A DNA stretch of 64,000 bases from Butyrivibrio fibrisolvens (lineage in GTDB: Bacteria; Bacillota; Clostridia; Lachnospirales; Lachnospiraceae): NCBI RefSeq assembly GCF_037113525.1, contig NZ_CP146963.1, positions 4,092,001 through 4,156,000 on the forward strand. The letters run 5' to 3'. A program made the translations under genes and the position numbers. Shown here piece after piece: positions 47,438-57,167 of the stretch (its first letter is position 1; every line of letters begins with the position of its first letter). Below the pieces are notes generated by a model, which saw only the letters and a program-made list of their open reading frames with translations, was not told the DNA's origin and made no database searches.

Positions 47438-47847
47438 GAAAGACTCCTCAAGACTGAGAGTGTCTTAGAAACAAGATCCGGATCAGCTCCGTTACAAAGA
47501 GAAACTCTTGCTCCACCAATCTCGATTTCTATCATATGTGAATTGTCAATGTGCGGCACCACTTTAGGAATATATTCCTCTGGTGGTTCGATATCTGAAA
47601 CGATATCTACTTTGACCACATCCTGCTTAGAGCAGGTCAGGTCGTGTATATCATCATGCGGACATCGCATTGGAGATGGTACTTCATATGCCTTCTGGCG
47701 AAGCCGCTTGATAGCACTATAAAAGGTATTTTTATTAATACCATTGATCTGACACCATTGATCATCGGTCAAACCACTCTGACGACATTCAGTAACAATA
47801 CGGAACCAATCGTCAAGAGACTTGTAACTTGTTAATGAATCTGACAT
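47434..47847 (-). CDS. tnpA: IS66 Orf1 protein TnpA
   Basis: 137 residues: helix-turn-helix region at the N-terminus (WFRIVTECRQSGLTDDQWCQ, then NKNTFYSAIKRLRQKAYE) and a C-terminal strand IEIEIGGARVSLCNGADPDLV typical of IS66 TnpA. Likely DNA-binding. First gene of the IS66 operon. Confidence 0.92.
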   Translation of the reverse strand: MSDSLTSYKSLDDWFRIVTECRQSGLTDDQWCQINGINKNTFYSAIKRLRQKAYEVPSPMRCPHDDIHDLTCSKQDVVKVDIVSDIEPPEEYIPKVVPHIDNSHMIEIEIGGARVSLCNGADPDLVSKTLSVLRSLS

Positions 47848-47983
47848 CTTAAACCTCCTGATATAGACACCAAAATGTTGTCTAATAGTTCAAATCAGCA
47901 ACACTGGTGTGACAGTAAAATGTGGTCTGTTGTTCAGATTCATTATGAAGTATTTAGGCGGATTTCAGAATCCGCCGGAAAAC

Positions 47984-48807
47984 TTAGCGCTTACTTTTAA
48001 TCTTCGCATCATGGTAATACCCATCGTTAAAAACATATAAAGAATCATCTATAAATACCATTCCTTCAACCGCATATGAATTCTTTAATGCACCTAGCAA
48101 TCTACATTTACCATCTTTATTTATACGGTATAAATAATTTTTATCTCCCAAGTAATCTGCTCCAGCTGTGAATAATAGCTCTCCATCTATAATCAATAAT
48201 TGATCTTGATCTTTTATATCACAATTAAGTACATTCAACACATTTCCTTCAAGACTAATATTAAGCAAATATTTATCTGCGCATAATACCCAAAGTGTAT
48301 CAGTCTGGTCATCATATGCTATACCATTTATATTAGAATAATTATCTACAGTAATAATTCCTAAAAAATCCCCTTCTTCTGTAATATGCGCTATACCCCC
48401 CCGATTGCTAAAAAGAGCGTATTATCGCCATTCTTCCAGGTAATTCCCTGAAGATTTATATTATCTGTTTCAAATAAATCTTTGAGAAATATTTCATTTT
48501 GAATCTCGAAATCTACATTTAAACAAACAACACTCGGATTAAGCTTCTCCTGACTATCATTTTTAATTCTTCCGTAGTTACAAACCCATATTTGATCATG
48601 TTCTGAATCATATGTTGACCCTGTGCATGTAAAACTACGATTCCCATATTCTAAGTCTTGCAGCATTATTAAATTGTCTGGCTCATATTCCTTCAAACTC
48701 AACCAATCCGTTTTTGAAGATATAATACCTATGATTACAACAAGTCCCACCGTCATCATAATAACAGCAATAGTGTTTTTTTTGAACACAAAAGCAAGCG
48801 ATCTCAT
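47984..48807 (-). pseudogene. Membrane-anchored beta-propeller-like protein, frameshifted and cut by IS66
   Basis: From ATG 48807 (ATGA overlap with the Wzx stop): one N-terminal helix (about 8-30) and an extracytoplasmic domain of repeated four-stranded units (DSEHDQIWVCNYGR, GITWKNGDNTLFLAIGG, GIAYDDQTDTLWVLCADKY), reminiscent of SdiA-regulated/phytase-like propellers. A G7 run (48396-48402 on the plus strand as C7) shifts the frame; six G would give AIGGYSAHITEEGDFLG without a break. The end is replaced by IS66 sequence (stop within GTAAGCGCTAA); the lost tail lies at 45106-45154. Role in the glycan pathway unknown. Confidence 0.75.
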
Positions 48808-50348
48808 TTTTTTATAATCCTCGCAATTAACTTGCAACGTTCCTCTTTATTAAGTACAACAAATAAATCAATACTAAATGACGCAATAACTGACAAAAGA
48901 ACATCGATAATCAACACATCCCATCTATCTGCATGTATAACAATTGCTATACAACGAGATATAATATAATTTAACAAACAGCAAAGTGTTGATATTAAAG
49001 CATCTTTATAAAATATATACCACTTAAGTTCCATTAAATATGCAATATATGGAGCAGTTACTGTTATACAACGAATAATTTGTATAACAGAGCTTGTTCC
49101 AGCAACTGCATAAATTCCTAAATCAGTAGTTTTTAATAATATAAAAGTAATTATTATATTTAATAATCCTGACAAGCAAAACGTCACCGTACTAACTTTT
49201 AGTTTATTTGCCGCTGTAAAGATATTATTAAGTGCTTGGGGCCCCGCCCACGGAACAAATGCCATACATGTCAAAAAAGATAATAATGTTAATTGCTTTG
49301 CATCAAGTGTTGGCATCCATAATGAATAAAATTCCACACCAAAAGCGCAAAAAACCATTAATGGTATTGATACTATTACACTTGAAATCTTCATACCGCT
49401 TCGTAATTCTTTAAGCAAAAGATTTCGATTTCCTTTCGCCCAATTAATTGTTAATGAGGGCGCTAAATTAGCATTAAGTGTAGATGCTAAATTAATAATC
49501 GCGGTTGGTATTGTCTTTGCTACAGCCAATACTCCCATCGAAACTGGGCTAACCAATAAATTAGTTACCACTAAGTCTAAGCCCGTCATCAATAAACTTC
49601 CACATTGATTAATAGTATTCCATATACCTGAAGCCACCATTTTTTTTACAGCTTCAGCGTTAAAATATCTTAGTTTTATTTGTATGTCAGGCATTAACCT
49701 TTTATGTATTAATATAGTTGCCAAAGTGAATACTATAGTCAAAAAGACTCCTACCAATGACACAAAGAAAATTCTTGGAGGAAAAAAATAAAACAAAACA
49801 ATCAATAAACACGCATTAAGAAAACTCCTAATAAATGATATCGTATTTTGTATATATAATGCATTCTTCACAAACATTGAAATGCTATATACTGATGATA
49901 AAAGACTAATGAAGAAATTGGCAAAAACACAAGCAAATAACACTTTGACATCATTAATATTTGCCGACTCAATTACGATTATGTTATCTAACCGTTGAAT
50001 CATATATAAAGCAAATGGTAACATTATCGCAGTAATAATTAAATTACAAATCATAGTAGATGAATAGTACTTATTAACCCCATCAATATCATCTCTATGA
50101 AAGCATATTGAGATAAAACGACTAGCCATAGAATTAAAAGCCAAAGTAATCAACGAAGCATATGAAACAAAATTACTTGCAAGTTGGGTAAATCCATTTG
50201 CTTCCTCTCCTAAAGTTTTAACAATATACGGAGAAACAAAGAAACTAATCCCCATATTGAATACAAGAACCAACACTCCTGTAATTATGTTTATTATTGT
50301 TTGTACCTTCTGAGATTGATTCATTTGTCTTTGTACATAACTTATCAT
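48804..50348 (-). CDS. wzx: Wzx-type oligosaccharide flippase
   Basis: About 514 residues from ATG 50348, which overlaps the radical SAM stop as ATGA; a frame from 50378 lies inside that gene. Fourteen hydrophobic helices; GISFFVSPYIVKTLGEEANGF is typical for the MATE-like polysaccharide-transport superfamily. Transports the lipid-linked unit of the right-hand pathway. Unlike several neighbours it is uninterrupted. Confidence 0.9.
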   Translation of the reverse strand: MISYVQRQMNQSQKVQTIINIITGVLVLVFNMGISFFVSPYIVKTLGEEANGFTQLASNFVSYASLITLAFNSMASRFISICFHRDDIDGVNKYYSSTMICNLIITAIMLPFALYMIQRLDNIIVIESANINDVKVLFACVFANFFISLLSSVYSISMFVKNALYIQNTISFIRSFLNACLLIVLFYFFPPRIFFVSLVGVFLTIVFTLATILIHKRLMPDIQIKLRYFNAEAVKKMVASGIWNTINQCGSLLMTGLDLVVTNLLVSPVSMGVLAVAKTIPTAIINLASTLNANLAPSLTINWAKGNRNLLLKELRSGMKISSVIVSIPLMVFCAFGVEFYSLWMPTLDAKQLTLLSFLTCMAFVPWAGPQALNNIFTAANKLKVSTVTFCLSGLLNIIITFILLKTTDLGIYAVAGTSSVIQIIRCITVTAPYIAYLMELKWYIFYKDALISTLCCLLNYIISRCIAIVIHADRWDVLIIDVLLSVIASFSIDLFVVLNKEERCKLIARIIKK

Positions 50349-51412
50349 CTCGAAAGTTTTCTCTTTATCTTTTCGCATGTCACCATCAATTCATTTACTA
50401 TTTTTTTACTTATACTATAACGCTTATTGGTTTCAATAAATTTTGAATGAAAAGCATCTTTTACCGTTTGACTAAGCCATTCTGTACCGTCTTTACACTT
50501 TCTATTTCTAATATCATCATAATATATATCTGTTGCTAATTCAGGTATTGCCCCAAATACCATTAGTGCATGTGCATTGAAACATAATGGATATTCACAA
50601 TGCTTTCCTACTGCCAACCACTTAATTGGCTTTTCAATATTATCAAATATGTTTTGTCCTATTCCCGCATAACACTGCGTAGCATATCCGCTAGCAATAT
50701 TAACAGATATGAGATATTCGCCAGCATAACAATATTCTGTTCGTTTTTCTCCCAGAACACTCATTTTAAAATCAAACATTGGTGAGTCAAATTGTCCCCA
50801 CACTTTGCAATACTCTTCCTTCGATAAACTAGTTAACAAATTCCAGTTATCGGCATAATTAAATGCAGTTGTAATATGGCATAACGCACCAACATTTTTT
50901 AGACAATCTTGCTTTATTTCTTCAATTAGGGGAATCAATTCATCATGAGGAGTTAATTCTATAGTAAAGGAGCATCCAAATTTCTTTGCATTATTTACAT
51001 TATTCCAAAAAACATCAAGCATATTTTTTCTTTTGAGCATTGCATAATGATATGAAAATTTAAACTCAAGTCTCTCAAGAAGAACTTTATCTATTTTAAA
51101 AATCTCTTCAAATCTTTCTGTCAACGTGCCATTTGTAACTATTTCTAATACATGGCCTTCTTTTAGCAATTCTTCGATTATCGATGGCATCTCCTTAGGT
51201 ATAAGAGTTTCACCATCGCCACAAATATTCATAAAACACTGTCCACCTAGCCTTTGTGCAGAAAGTGCTTTAGCGATTTCTGGCGGAGATAATTTCCATT
51301 CAGGCATAGCATTTTTTTTTCTTCCAGTAATCTGTGGAATGTAGCAATAACTACATTCGAAGTTACAAACTGAAACAGGAACAAAGCAATTTATTAGTCT
51401 CTTTATTTCCAT
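50345..51412 (-). CDS. Radical SAM protein
   Basis: About 355 residues from ATG 51412, overlapping the pyruvyltransferase stop as TAATG with GAAGGA six bases upstream. C-x3-C-x2-C (VCNFECSYCYIP, near residue 19-26) binds the 4Fe-4S cluster; CGDGETLIP is the GGE-like loop and LEIVTNGT is standard. Further cysteines in the C-terminal third (YATQCYAGIG, HCEYPLCFN) may hold an auxiliary cluster. It lies directly before wzx; the reaction is unknown. Confidence 0.87.
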   Translation of the reverse strand: MEIKRLINCFVPVSVCNFECSYCYIPQITGRKKNAMPEWKLSPPEIAKALSAQRLGGQCFMNICGDGETLIPKEMPSIIEELLKEGHVLEIVTNGTLTERFEEIFKIDKVLLERLEFKFSYHYAMLKRKNMLDVFWNNVNNAKKFGCSFTIELTPHDELIPLIEEIKQDCLKNVGALCHITTAFNYADNWNLLTSLSKEEYCKVWGQFDSPMFDFKMSVLGEKRTEYCYAGEYLISVNIASGYATQCYAGIGQNIFDNIEKPIKWLAVGKHCEYPLCFNAHALMVFGAIPELATDIYYDDIRNRKCKDGTEWLSQTVKDAFHSKFIETNKRYSISKKIVNELMVTCEKIKRKLSR

Positions 51413-52419
51413 TATTTGTCCTTCCATTCTCTAATATTTCGAAGTATCATCTCTTTGTTAATTCTTATCTTTTCATGTAGCTTATCCATGTTAACATAAT
51501 TAAGATTAATTGCTTTTTCAAAGTCAAACTTAGGTATATCATCCGCTGACAACAAACGACAGCCATTCAAGTTCTCAGCAAAATCAATAAAAGAATGTCT
51601 TACCTTTCCTGTCTTATTATCAAAAACCAAACATGGTATTTCTAGTAAAATAGCAAATACCATACCATGAAATCTATCTGTAATAATCAATTCGCAATCT
51701 TTGTACTGATCTATTATACTTTTTACATATGATTTTCGTTGTGATTTTCGGATGGGCATATATGTATCATTATTAATAATCTTAATAATATATCCGTTAG
51801 TAATAGCTCCTGATTTTAGCATATCAACTGAAGATCCGAGAGCAGATTCTTTGTCTTCTCTAATGCACCAACCAATCACACCGCTTTTCACTTTACGAGG
51901 CTCAAATTCTCCATAATAAAAAACCATATCCATGGCATATTTTATATTTACACCATTTATCCACTTCTTCATTTCCCCCATAGACCATGTATCTCTGGCA
52001 AACAACAACACATTTTTATTAGCACTAAATGAATCTATAGTGCTTTGCAAAAGTTTATTATTAGGGTCATTAACTTGAAAGAACCAACTTTCTGGGAATA
52101 TGATAATTCTGTTATTACTATACCTTTTAACTATATTATTTATTCGTTCCATAGTATGAGGCCAAGTATCTCCAAAATTTCCTCCTCCATCTAAGACAAT
52201 TACATCGTTTTGACGAATTTTCTGTTTTAAATAATCATCTAAAAAAGAATATTCAAAAGAATTGACTTCTATTATCTTTGACTTTTCCATACATTCAAGC
52301 AACATTTTTCGCTCAGACAAAATGATAGCTTGATCTCCCACATTACCATAGTATGGGGTAGATAACAAATAAAACAATTGTTTATGCTTTAATCTACAAT
52401 ATTCTATTTTCAGCTTCAT
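51412..52419 (-). CDS. Polysaccharide pyruvyltransferase family protein
   Basis: About 335 residues (ATG 52419; a TTG lies two codons before). YYGNVGDQAIILSE, VIVLDGGGNFGD (about 78-89), IIIFPESWFFQ, and the C-terminal ITDRFHGMVFAILLEIPCLVFDN are the conserved blocks of the PF04230 family (CsaB/EpsO/WcaK type). Members add a pyruvate ketal to a sugar, giving the polymer negative charge. No ribosome site is clear. The gene follows the frameshifted GT2 closely. Confidence 0.9.
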   Translation of the reverse strand: MKLKIEYCRLKHKQLFYLLSTPYYGNVGDQAIILSERKMLLECMEKSKIIEVNSFEYSFLDDYLKQKIRQNDVIVLDGGGNFGDTWPHTMERINNIVKRYSNNRIIIFPESWFFQVNDPNNKLLQSTIDSFSANKNVLLFARDTWSMGEMKKWINGVNIKYAMDMVFYYGEFEPRKVKSGVIGWCIREDKESALGSSVDMLKSGAITNGYIIKIINNDTYMPIRKSQRKSYVKSIIDQYKDCELIITDRFHGMVFAILLEIPCLVFDNKTGKVRHSFIDFAENLNGCRLLSADDIPKFDFEKAINLNYVNMDKLHEKIRINKEMILRNIREWKDK

Positions 52420-52432
52420 TAGCAAAATATCA

Positions 52433-53505
52433 TTAAAAGGAATAATTTCTTATATATCTTAATAATATTAGTAGATATTTTATAATAACTATGTTTAAAT
52501 ATACTTTTACAATAAATGTATACACTATAAAGAAATTTAAATTGCATAGTCTGGATTTTTTTACTTTTAACTCTGAATTTCCTTTTGATCCATACATTTT
52601 AAGTATTTCTTTTCTATTATCCAATTCACAAATTGATGATTTTATTACCCCCAGTACTTTATGATGTTTGAAAGCTTCGACGACAATATGCTATCAACAA
52701 TACATATCTGTACGGTGCTTCTATAGTATATTGCAGCTGACATGATATTAGGATATTTTTGTGAAACAAACTCCAAAATATCATTTGCATGGTTTAAAAC
52801 ATCGAGACTTCTTTCACTAAACGATGAAGTAGTAATGCTATCTTGTCTATGACAATAATTATACAAAGGTTTTGGGATAAGACTAATTTTATTGGCAGAT
52901 AATACTATTTTATAAATAACAGCTACATCTTCACTTAGCTTACCAATTGGAAATTTATAATTATCAAATAATTTAGATTTAAAAACCTTATCACATGCTG
53001 AAAAGTCCATACCTTCCCATGTAAGCATTCTTGAGAAACACTCTATAGGAGAAATAATACCATCCTCTGTTGGAATCAAACCTATTATTTTTTCAATATT
53101 AGAATATACATCATATCTTCCACAGCATACTATGTCGCTACCATCTCTATTTAATACTTCAAAAACATCCATAAGCATGCTTGGTTCTATATAATCATCA
53201 CTATCAACAAAACAAATATATTGCCCTTTTGCTATTATTATGCCCGCGTTTCGAGCACTACTTAATCCACCATTTTCCTTATGTACAACAACTATTCTTG
53301 AATCCTCATAAGATATTTCATCACATAATGATCCACTACCATCTGTCGATCCATCATCAACTAAAATGATTTCAAAATCTTTATAGCTCTGATTTTGGAT
53401 GCTTCTAACACACCTACGTAAAAATGCATACGTATTAAAAACGGGGATAATAATTGAATAAAAAGGCATATTCACATGATTACTCTCACTATTTCTGCTA
53501 TTCAT
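52433..53505 (-). pseudogene. GT2 glycosyltransferase frameshifted at a G5 tract
   Basis: The frame from 53505 gives 286 residues with a full GT2 catalytic core (YSIIIPVFNTYAFLRRCV, DDGSTDGSG, HKENGGLSSARNAG, CFVDSDDY, AWEGMDF-like acceptor part) but stops at 52645 just after a G5 run (52648-52652). With six G the frame continues into VIKSSICELDNRKEILKMYG and a 60-residue C-terminal tail ending at 52433, the normal tail for this group. The core alone may retain some activity. A phase-variable switch, a mutation and a sequencing error are all possible. Confidence 0.8.
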
Positions 53506-53720
53506 TGTTAATTACTAGATTGTCCTTTCTTACAGTAGCTTGTTTCTACCTAGATAGTTATTAAACATAAAGGCTATATATCTTTACATATTTACCCATA
53601 TGATAATTAAGTTCACTCTCACCAGCAAATATAGCTACATAAAAAACAACTCATTAGTCCCATAACCCCAAACATAATTTTTCTTTTCTCTTTCTAAACA
53701 TTTATAACATACATAGCAAC

Positions 53721-55015
53721 TTATCTAGTTACATATTCATTATAAACATGCTCATAAACTGATAATAATGTCTGGAAGTTATCATCTATGTTCTGTACAT
53801 TCTCCATATTTTTTATAGCTCTAGAAGACAATCTTTGAGCCAAGCTTTGATCTAGCAATACATTTTCAATCTTTTCGGCAAGCTCATTATAATTGCAATT
53901 TTCAAACATCAAGCAGTCTTCATTTTCCTTACCAATTGTAGGAATCCCACCTACCCTAGATACGATGCAAGGTGTTCCAACAATCATAGCTTCCATCATT
54001 GAATTAGGTGAATTTTCAATAGTAGATGGCATAACATAAATATTTGATTTTCTTAAATAATACGCCATCTCATCGGCGTCTAACTCACCCAAAAAAACAA
54101 CATTGTCCTGTAATTGATATTTATTTATCAAATCAACACAATGCTTTATATAACTACTAACAAATATTTTTTTTCGAAAACAGTCCAAATTGTATGGATT
54201 AAATCCTGCAAGATACAGTTTCACTTCATAATTCTTTTTTTCAATATATTTAGAGCTTCTATCATCACATGAAAACCTTTTATTGGATAATAGCCCTGGC
54301 TCATAAAAATAGAATTTGATTCAATAGAATTAATATCCCATTTATCACATAGTAAAAACTCACTTCTAATATTTTCATTGCATTTAAAATATTCTATGCT
54401 TGGATTTATTTTCAAAGTCTCATTTTTATCCCAATCAGTCCTTCCCATAACATAAGAGCATTTTCTAATAGCCTCGATTTCCAATTTGCCTCTTTTATAA
54501 AATTTTTCTTGCTGTCTTAACAAACCGTCTCTTTTCAAAAAATCTCTTATTGTTAATCTATTTACCACCCAATCCGGAATTCCATCCAAATATGCATCTG
54601 CACATCTCGAAATTAAGCCTTGAATATGTATTACTATTTTACCAGAGTCATCAATAGCTTTTATCATTGCTAAAGAATGAGAATATTCTGTCCCCCATAT
54701 ATGTACTATATCTGGCGTATATTCAGCAACTATCTTCTTTAATTGCATTTCAACGTATAAATCATAATTCTCATAACGGGTATTGTTTTTGTAAAAACCC
54801 CAAAACTTACTTTTTCTATACTCAGCCTTAACTATATCTTTGCTTTTTTTATAGTCGATATCATCCATAGGTGCACAAGTAGCAATCTCAATTTTTGATG
54901 AATCAATAGCCTTTTCATAAATATCTCGGAGCCATCCCCCACCATTTGTCTTATTTAGCCCAAGTATATTCCTAACTTGAGGAAGGATTAGATTGCATAA
55001 CCATAATACTTTCAC
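53721..55015 (-). pseudogene. GT4 glycosyltransferase split in two at an A7 tract
   Basis: Residues 1-264 (54221-55015) form the acceptor domain (VLWLCNLILPQ, DIVHIWGTEYSH, VIHIQGL, ending FMSQGYYPIKGFHVMIEAL); 53721-54224 encodes the donor domain (VKLYLAGFNP, NVVFLGELDADEMAYYL, ENSPNSMMEAMIVGTPCI). The two halves meet at an A7 run (54235-54241 as T7); A8 or A5 would make one enzyme of about 430 residues. As written, the second half could start at a GTG overlapping the first stop (GTGA), so two polypeptides might be made and pair. Otherwise inactive. Confidence 0.82.
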
Positions 55016-55023
55016 TTTTACAC

Positions 55024-56187
55024 CTATATTCGATCAGACATATCTAAAATTTTTCTTGCCTGAACTCTTCCTATTTTATTTTTATATACAAATTCTCTAG
55101 CTTTTTGGCCTAAAATTAGTAATTGCTCATCAGTCATCTTCATAGCTTCAATAATACTACGTGTCATTCCATCTATAGATTCATCCTTGATAACTAGCAC
55201 ATAATCTAAGTATTCATCAGGCATGCTAGGAATATGCGTTGTTAACACCGGTGTTCCTGAAGCCATGTATTCCATTTGCTTAGATGGAAATGAATATTGT
55301 ACAAATTCTTGATCAGTAGGTCTTGGATTAACCAATAAAGTTGCTTTTTTTAAAATAGTCTTCAACTCACTGCTCGGAACCTGTCCTTTATATACAATGT
55401 TCTTAGATTTGCTAAAATCGATTGTACTTACCAATTCACCTTTCCCATAAAGATGTAACTCAACATTAGTAAGATTACATTTTTCAAATGCTTCTATAAA
55501 CCTTGCCACTCCATTACTTATAGTCAAACTACCTGCATATACAATATTTCTCTTCTTATTATCTTCATTAATTAACGAATCTTTCCCTAATATTCCACAT
55601 TCTTCTATCTGGCCTTCAACTACCACGTAAGGTTTATTATGAAAATTAATTTTTTTATTCATAGGCTCAGATAAAAAAACATATGCATCAAAAGATGCTA
55701 CTATTTTATGTAATAAACCTAACGTAGCACCTTTCAATCCCATAAATTCTGGCAAATCTGTAAGAATTCCTATACTTTTTTTCTTCCTTGCTTTAGACGC
55801 AATAATTAATGCAAGATTTGAGACAATATTGAGTGCATCTGAGATAATAATTGTTTCACCACTAGATTTAAATAGGATAAAAAAGAATATATATATAAAT
55901 ATCAAAATTTGTCTAAGCACTCTATTGGAAGAATAAGGAGCATAATAATAATGCGCATAGCTCTTTTTTTCATCTGATGCTAGTGTTACTAGTTTACTTA
56001 AGCTATTTGAATTACTTGGATATACACTAAGCGCCTCTACCAAATATCCATCGTTAGCACCAAAACCCTTGGTTAATGATAGATTATACTGTTGCATCTG
56101 TTGCTTTGGATACTCTCCATATTTCTCATAAATCTCATTATATTTTTCCTTGCTTAAGCCATTAGATAAATATATTATTTTTTTCAT
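55024..56187 (-). CDS. GT4-like glycosyltransferase
   Basis: 387 residues, GT-B fold. The N-terminal domain is divergent, with one membrane-associated hydrophobic stretch (about 90-108, ILIFIYIFFFILF). The C-terminal domain has IVYAGSLTISNGVARFIEAF, VELHLYGKGE, IVYKGQVPSSELKTILKKA and PSKQMEYMASGTPVLTT, where the second Glu of the E-x7-E motif is kept and the first is replaced (FPSKQMEYMASG). Start overlaps the next gene upstream by four bases (ATGA). Confidence 0.82.
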   Translation of the reverse strand: MKKIIYLSNGLSKEKYNEIYEKYGEYPKQQMQQYNLSLTKGFGANDGYLVEALSVYPSNSNSLSKLVTLASDEKKSYAHYYYAPYSSNRVLRQILIFIYIFFFILFKSSGETIIISDALNIVSNLALIIASKARKKKSIGILTDLPEFMGLKGATLGLLHKIVASFDAYVFLSEPMNKKINFHNKPYVVVEGQIEECGILGKDSLINEDNKKRNIVYAGSLTISNGVARFIEAFEKCNLTNVELHLYGKGELVSTIDFSKSKNIVYKGQVPSSELKTILKKATLLVNPRPTDQEFVQYSFPSKQMEYMASGTPVLTTHIPSMPDEYLDYVLVIKDESIDGMTRSIIEAMKMTDEQLLILGQKAREFVYKNKIGRVQARKILDMSDRI

Positions 56188-57167
56188 ATCTTATATCGCT
56201 TTTTCATATATAAACTGGAAGTTATTGGAACAAGCAAACTTACATACAAGATTATAAACACAACAACTTTATTTTTAATTGATAGATGAAAGCCTGCATC
56301 TCTTCTGTCTAATAATTCCTTCAATCTTAACTTTATCTCTTCTCTTTCAATGTAATGATTTTTCTCATGAACGGCTTTCAAATATGCAGCACATAAGAAT
56401 CCCGCTACTTTGTTTGTCAAAACACTTGTACAACTCTTATATTGCTCACTAGCATAGATTAACCTATCATCAAAATATAATGCCCTGTAATAGCTAGATT
56501 CAAAGCGAGATGCCGAACCATTCGTAATATTGTTGGGATTAATGAACAATGAATCTCTATAAACATACAATTTGTCACTAAGTAACACTATACGATTGGC
56601 ATTATTAAATACTTTATGCATTACTGCAATATCTTGAACTATTGTACTAGGAAATAACACATTATCTAAGCATTCTCTTCTAATAAGCTTGTTCCAAGCA
56701 ACGGATTGAATATCATCCGTTAATATCAAAGGCATAAATTCATCTTTTAATAGTACTTTTTCTTTATGAAAACTGCAACTCTGTTTTATCTCATCTATAA
56801 AATAGTCACAAATACATATGTCTGCAGTATTTTTTAATATGGCTTTATACATTATTTCTACCATCTCAGGTGTCAAGTAATCATCGCCGTCTATCATTAA
56901 TAAATACTCGCCTTTTGACTCGCTTATACTGATGTTTCTGACAGAGCCTAATCCACCATTTTCTTTATGTATTACTCTAATTCGATCATCTACGCCTATG
57001 TAATTATCTATTATTATACCTGTATTATCTTTTGATCCATCATCAATAATCAAAATCTCAATATTACTATAGGTTTGCCCTAAAACGGATTTTACACAAT
57101 CCTCAATATATCTTTCTACATTATAAGCAGCTATACATATACTGATCAGACAGTCTTTTTGATTCAT
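56184..57167 (-). CDS. GT2 glycosyltransferase
   Basis: 327 residues: ISICIAAYNVERYIEDCV, IDDGSKDNTG, HKENGGLGSVRNISISE and MIDGDDYL (DGDD in place of the usual DSDD), then helical acceptor region and one hydrophobic C-terminal segment (about 300-318). Overlaps both neighbours by four bases, so the GT4-GT2-GT4 trio is translationally coupled. Confidence 0.9.
   Translation of the reverse strand: MNQKDCLISICIAAYNVERYIEDCVKSVLGQTYSNIEILIIDDGSKDNTGIIIDNYIGVDDRIRVIHKENGGLGSVRNISISESKGEYLLMIDGDDYLTPEMVEIMYKAILKNTADICICDYFIDEIKQSCSFHKEKVLLKDEFMPLILTDDIQSVAWNKLIRRECLDNVLFPSTIVQDIAVMHKVFNNANRIVLLSDKLYVYRDSLFINPNNITNGSASRFESSYYRALYFDDRLIYASEQYKSCTSVLTNKVAGFLCAAYLKAVHEKNHYIEREEIKLRLKELLDRRDAGFHLSIKNKVVVFIILYVSLLVPITSSLYMKKRYKI

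Larger units (their letters stand above)
45155..47994 (-). mobile_element. IS66-family insertion sequence, complete
   Basis: 2840 bp with inverted repeats GTAAGCGCTAAGTTTTCCGG at both ends and a perfect 8-bp target duplication TTTTAATC (45147-45154 and 47995-48002). GTAAGCG ends, 8-bp duplication and the tnpA-tnpB-tnpC order are all IS66 hallmarks. Small hairpins lie just inside each end (GGTGG/CCACC; GGCGGATT/AATCCGCC). It interrupts the beta-propeller gene. The intact duplication suggests a recent insertion. Confidence 0.97.
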
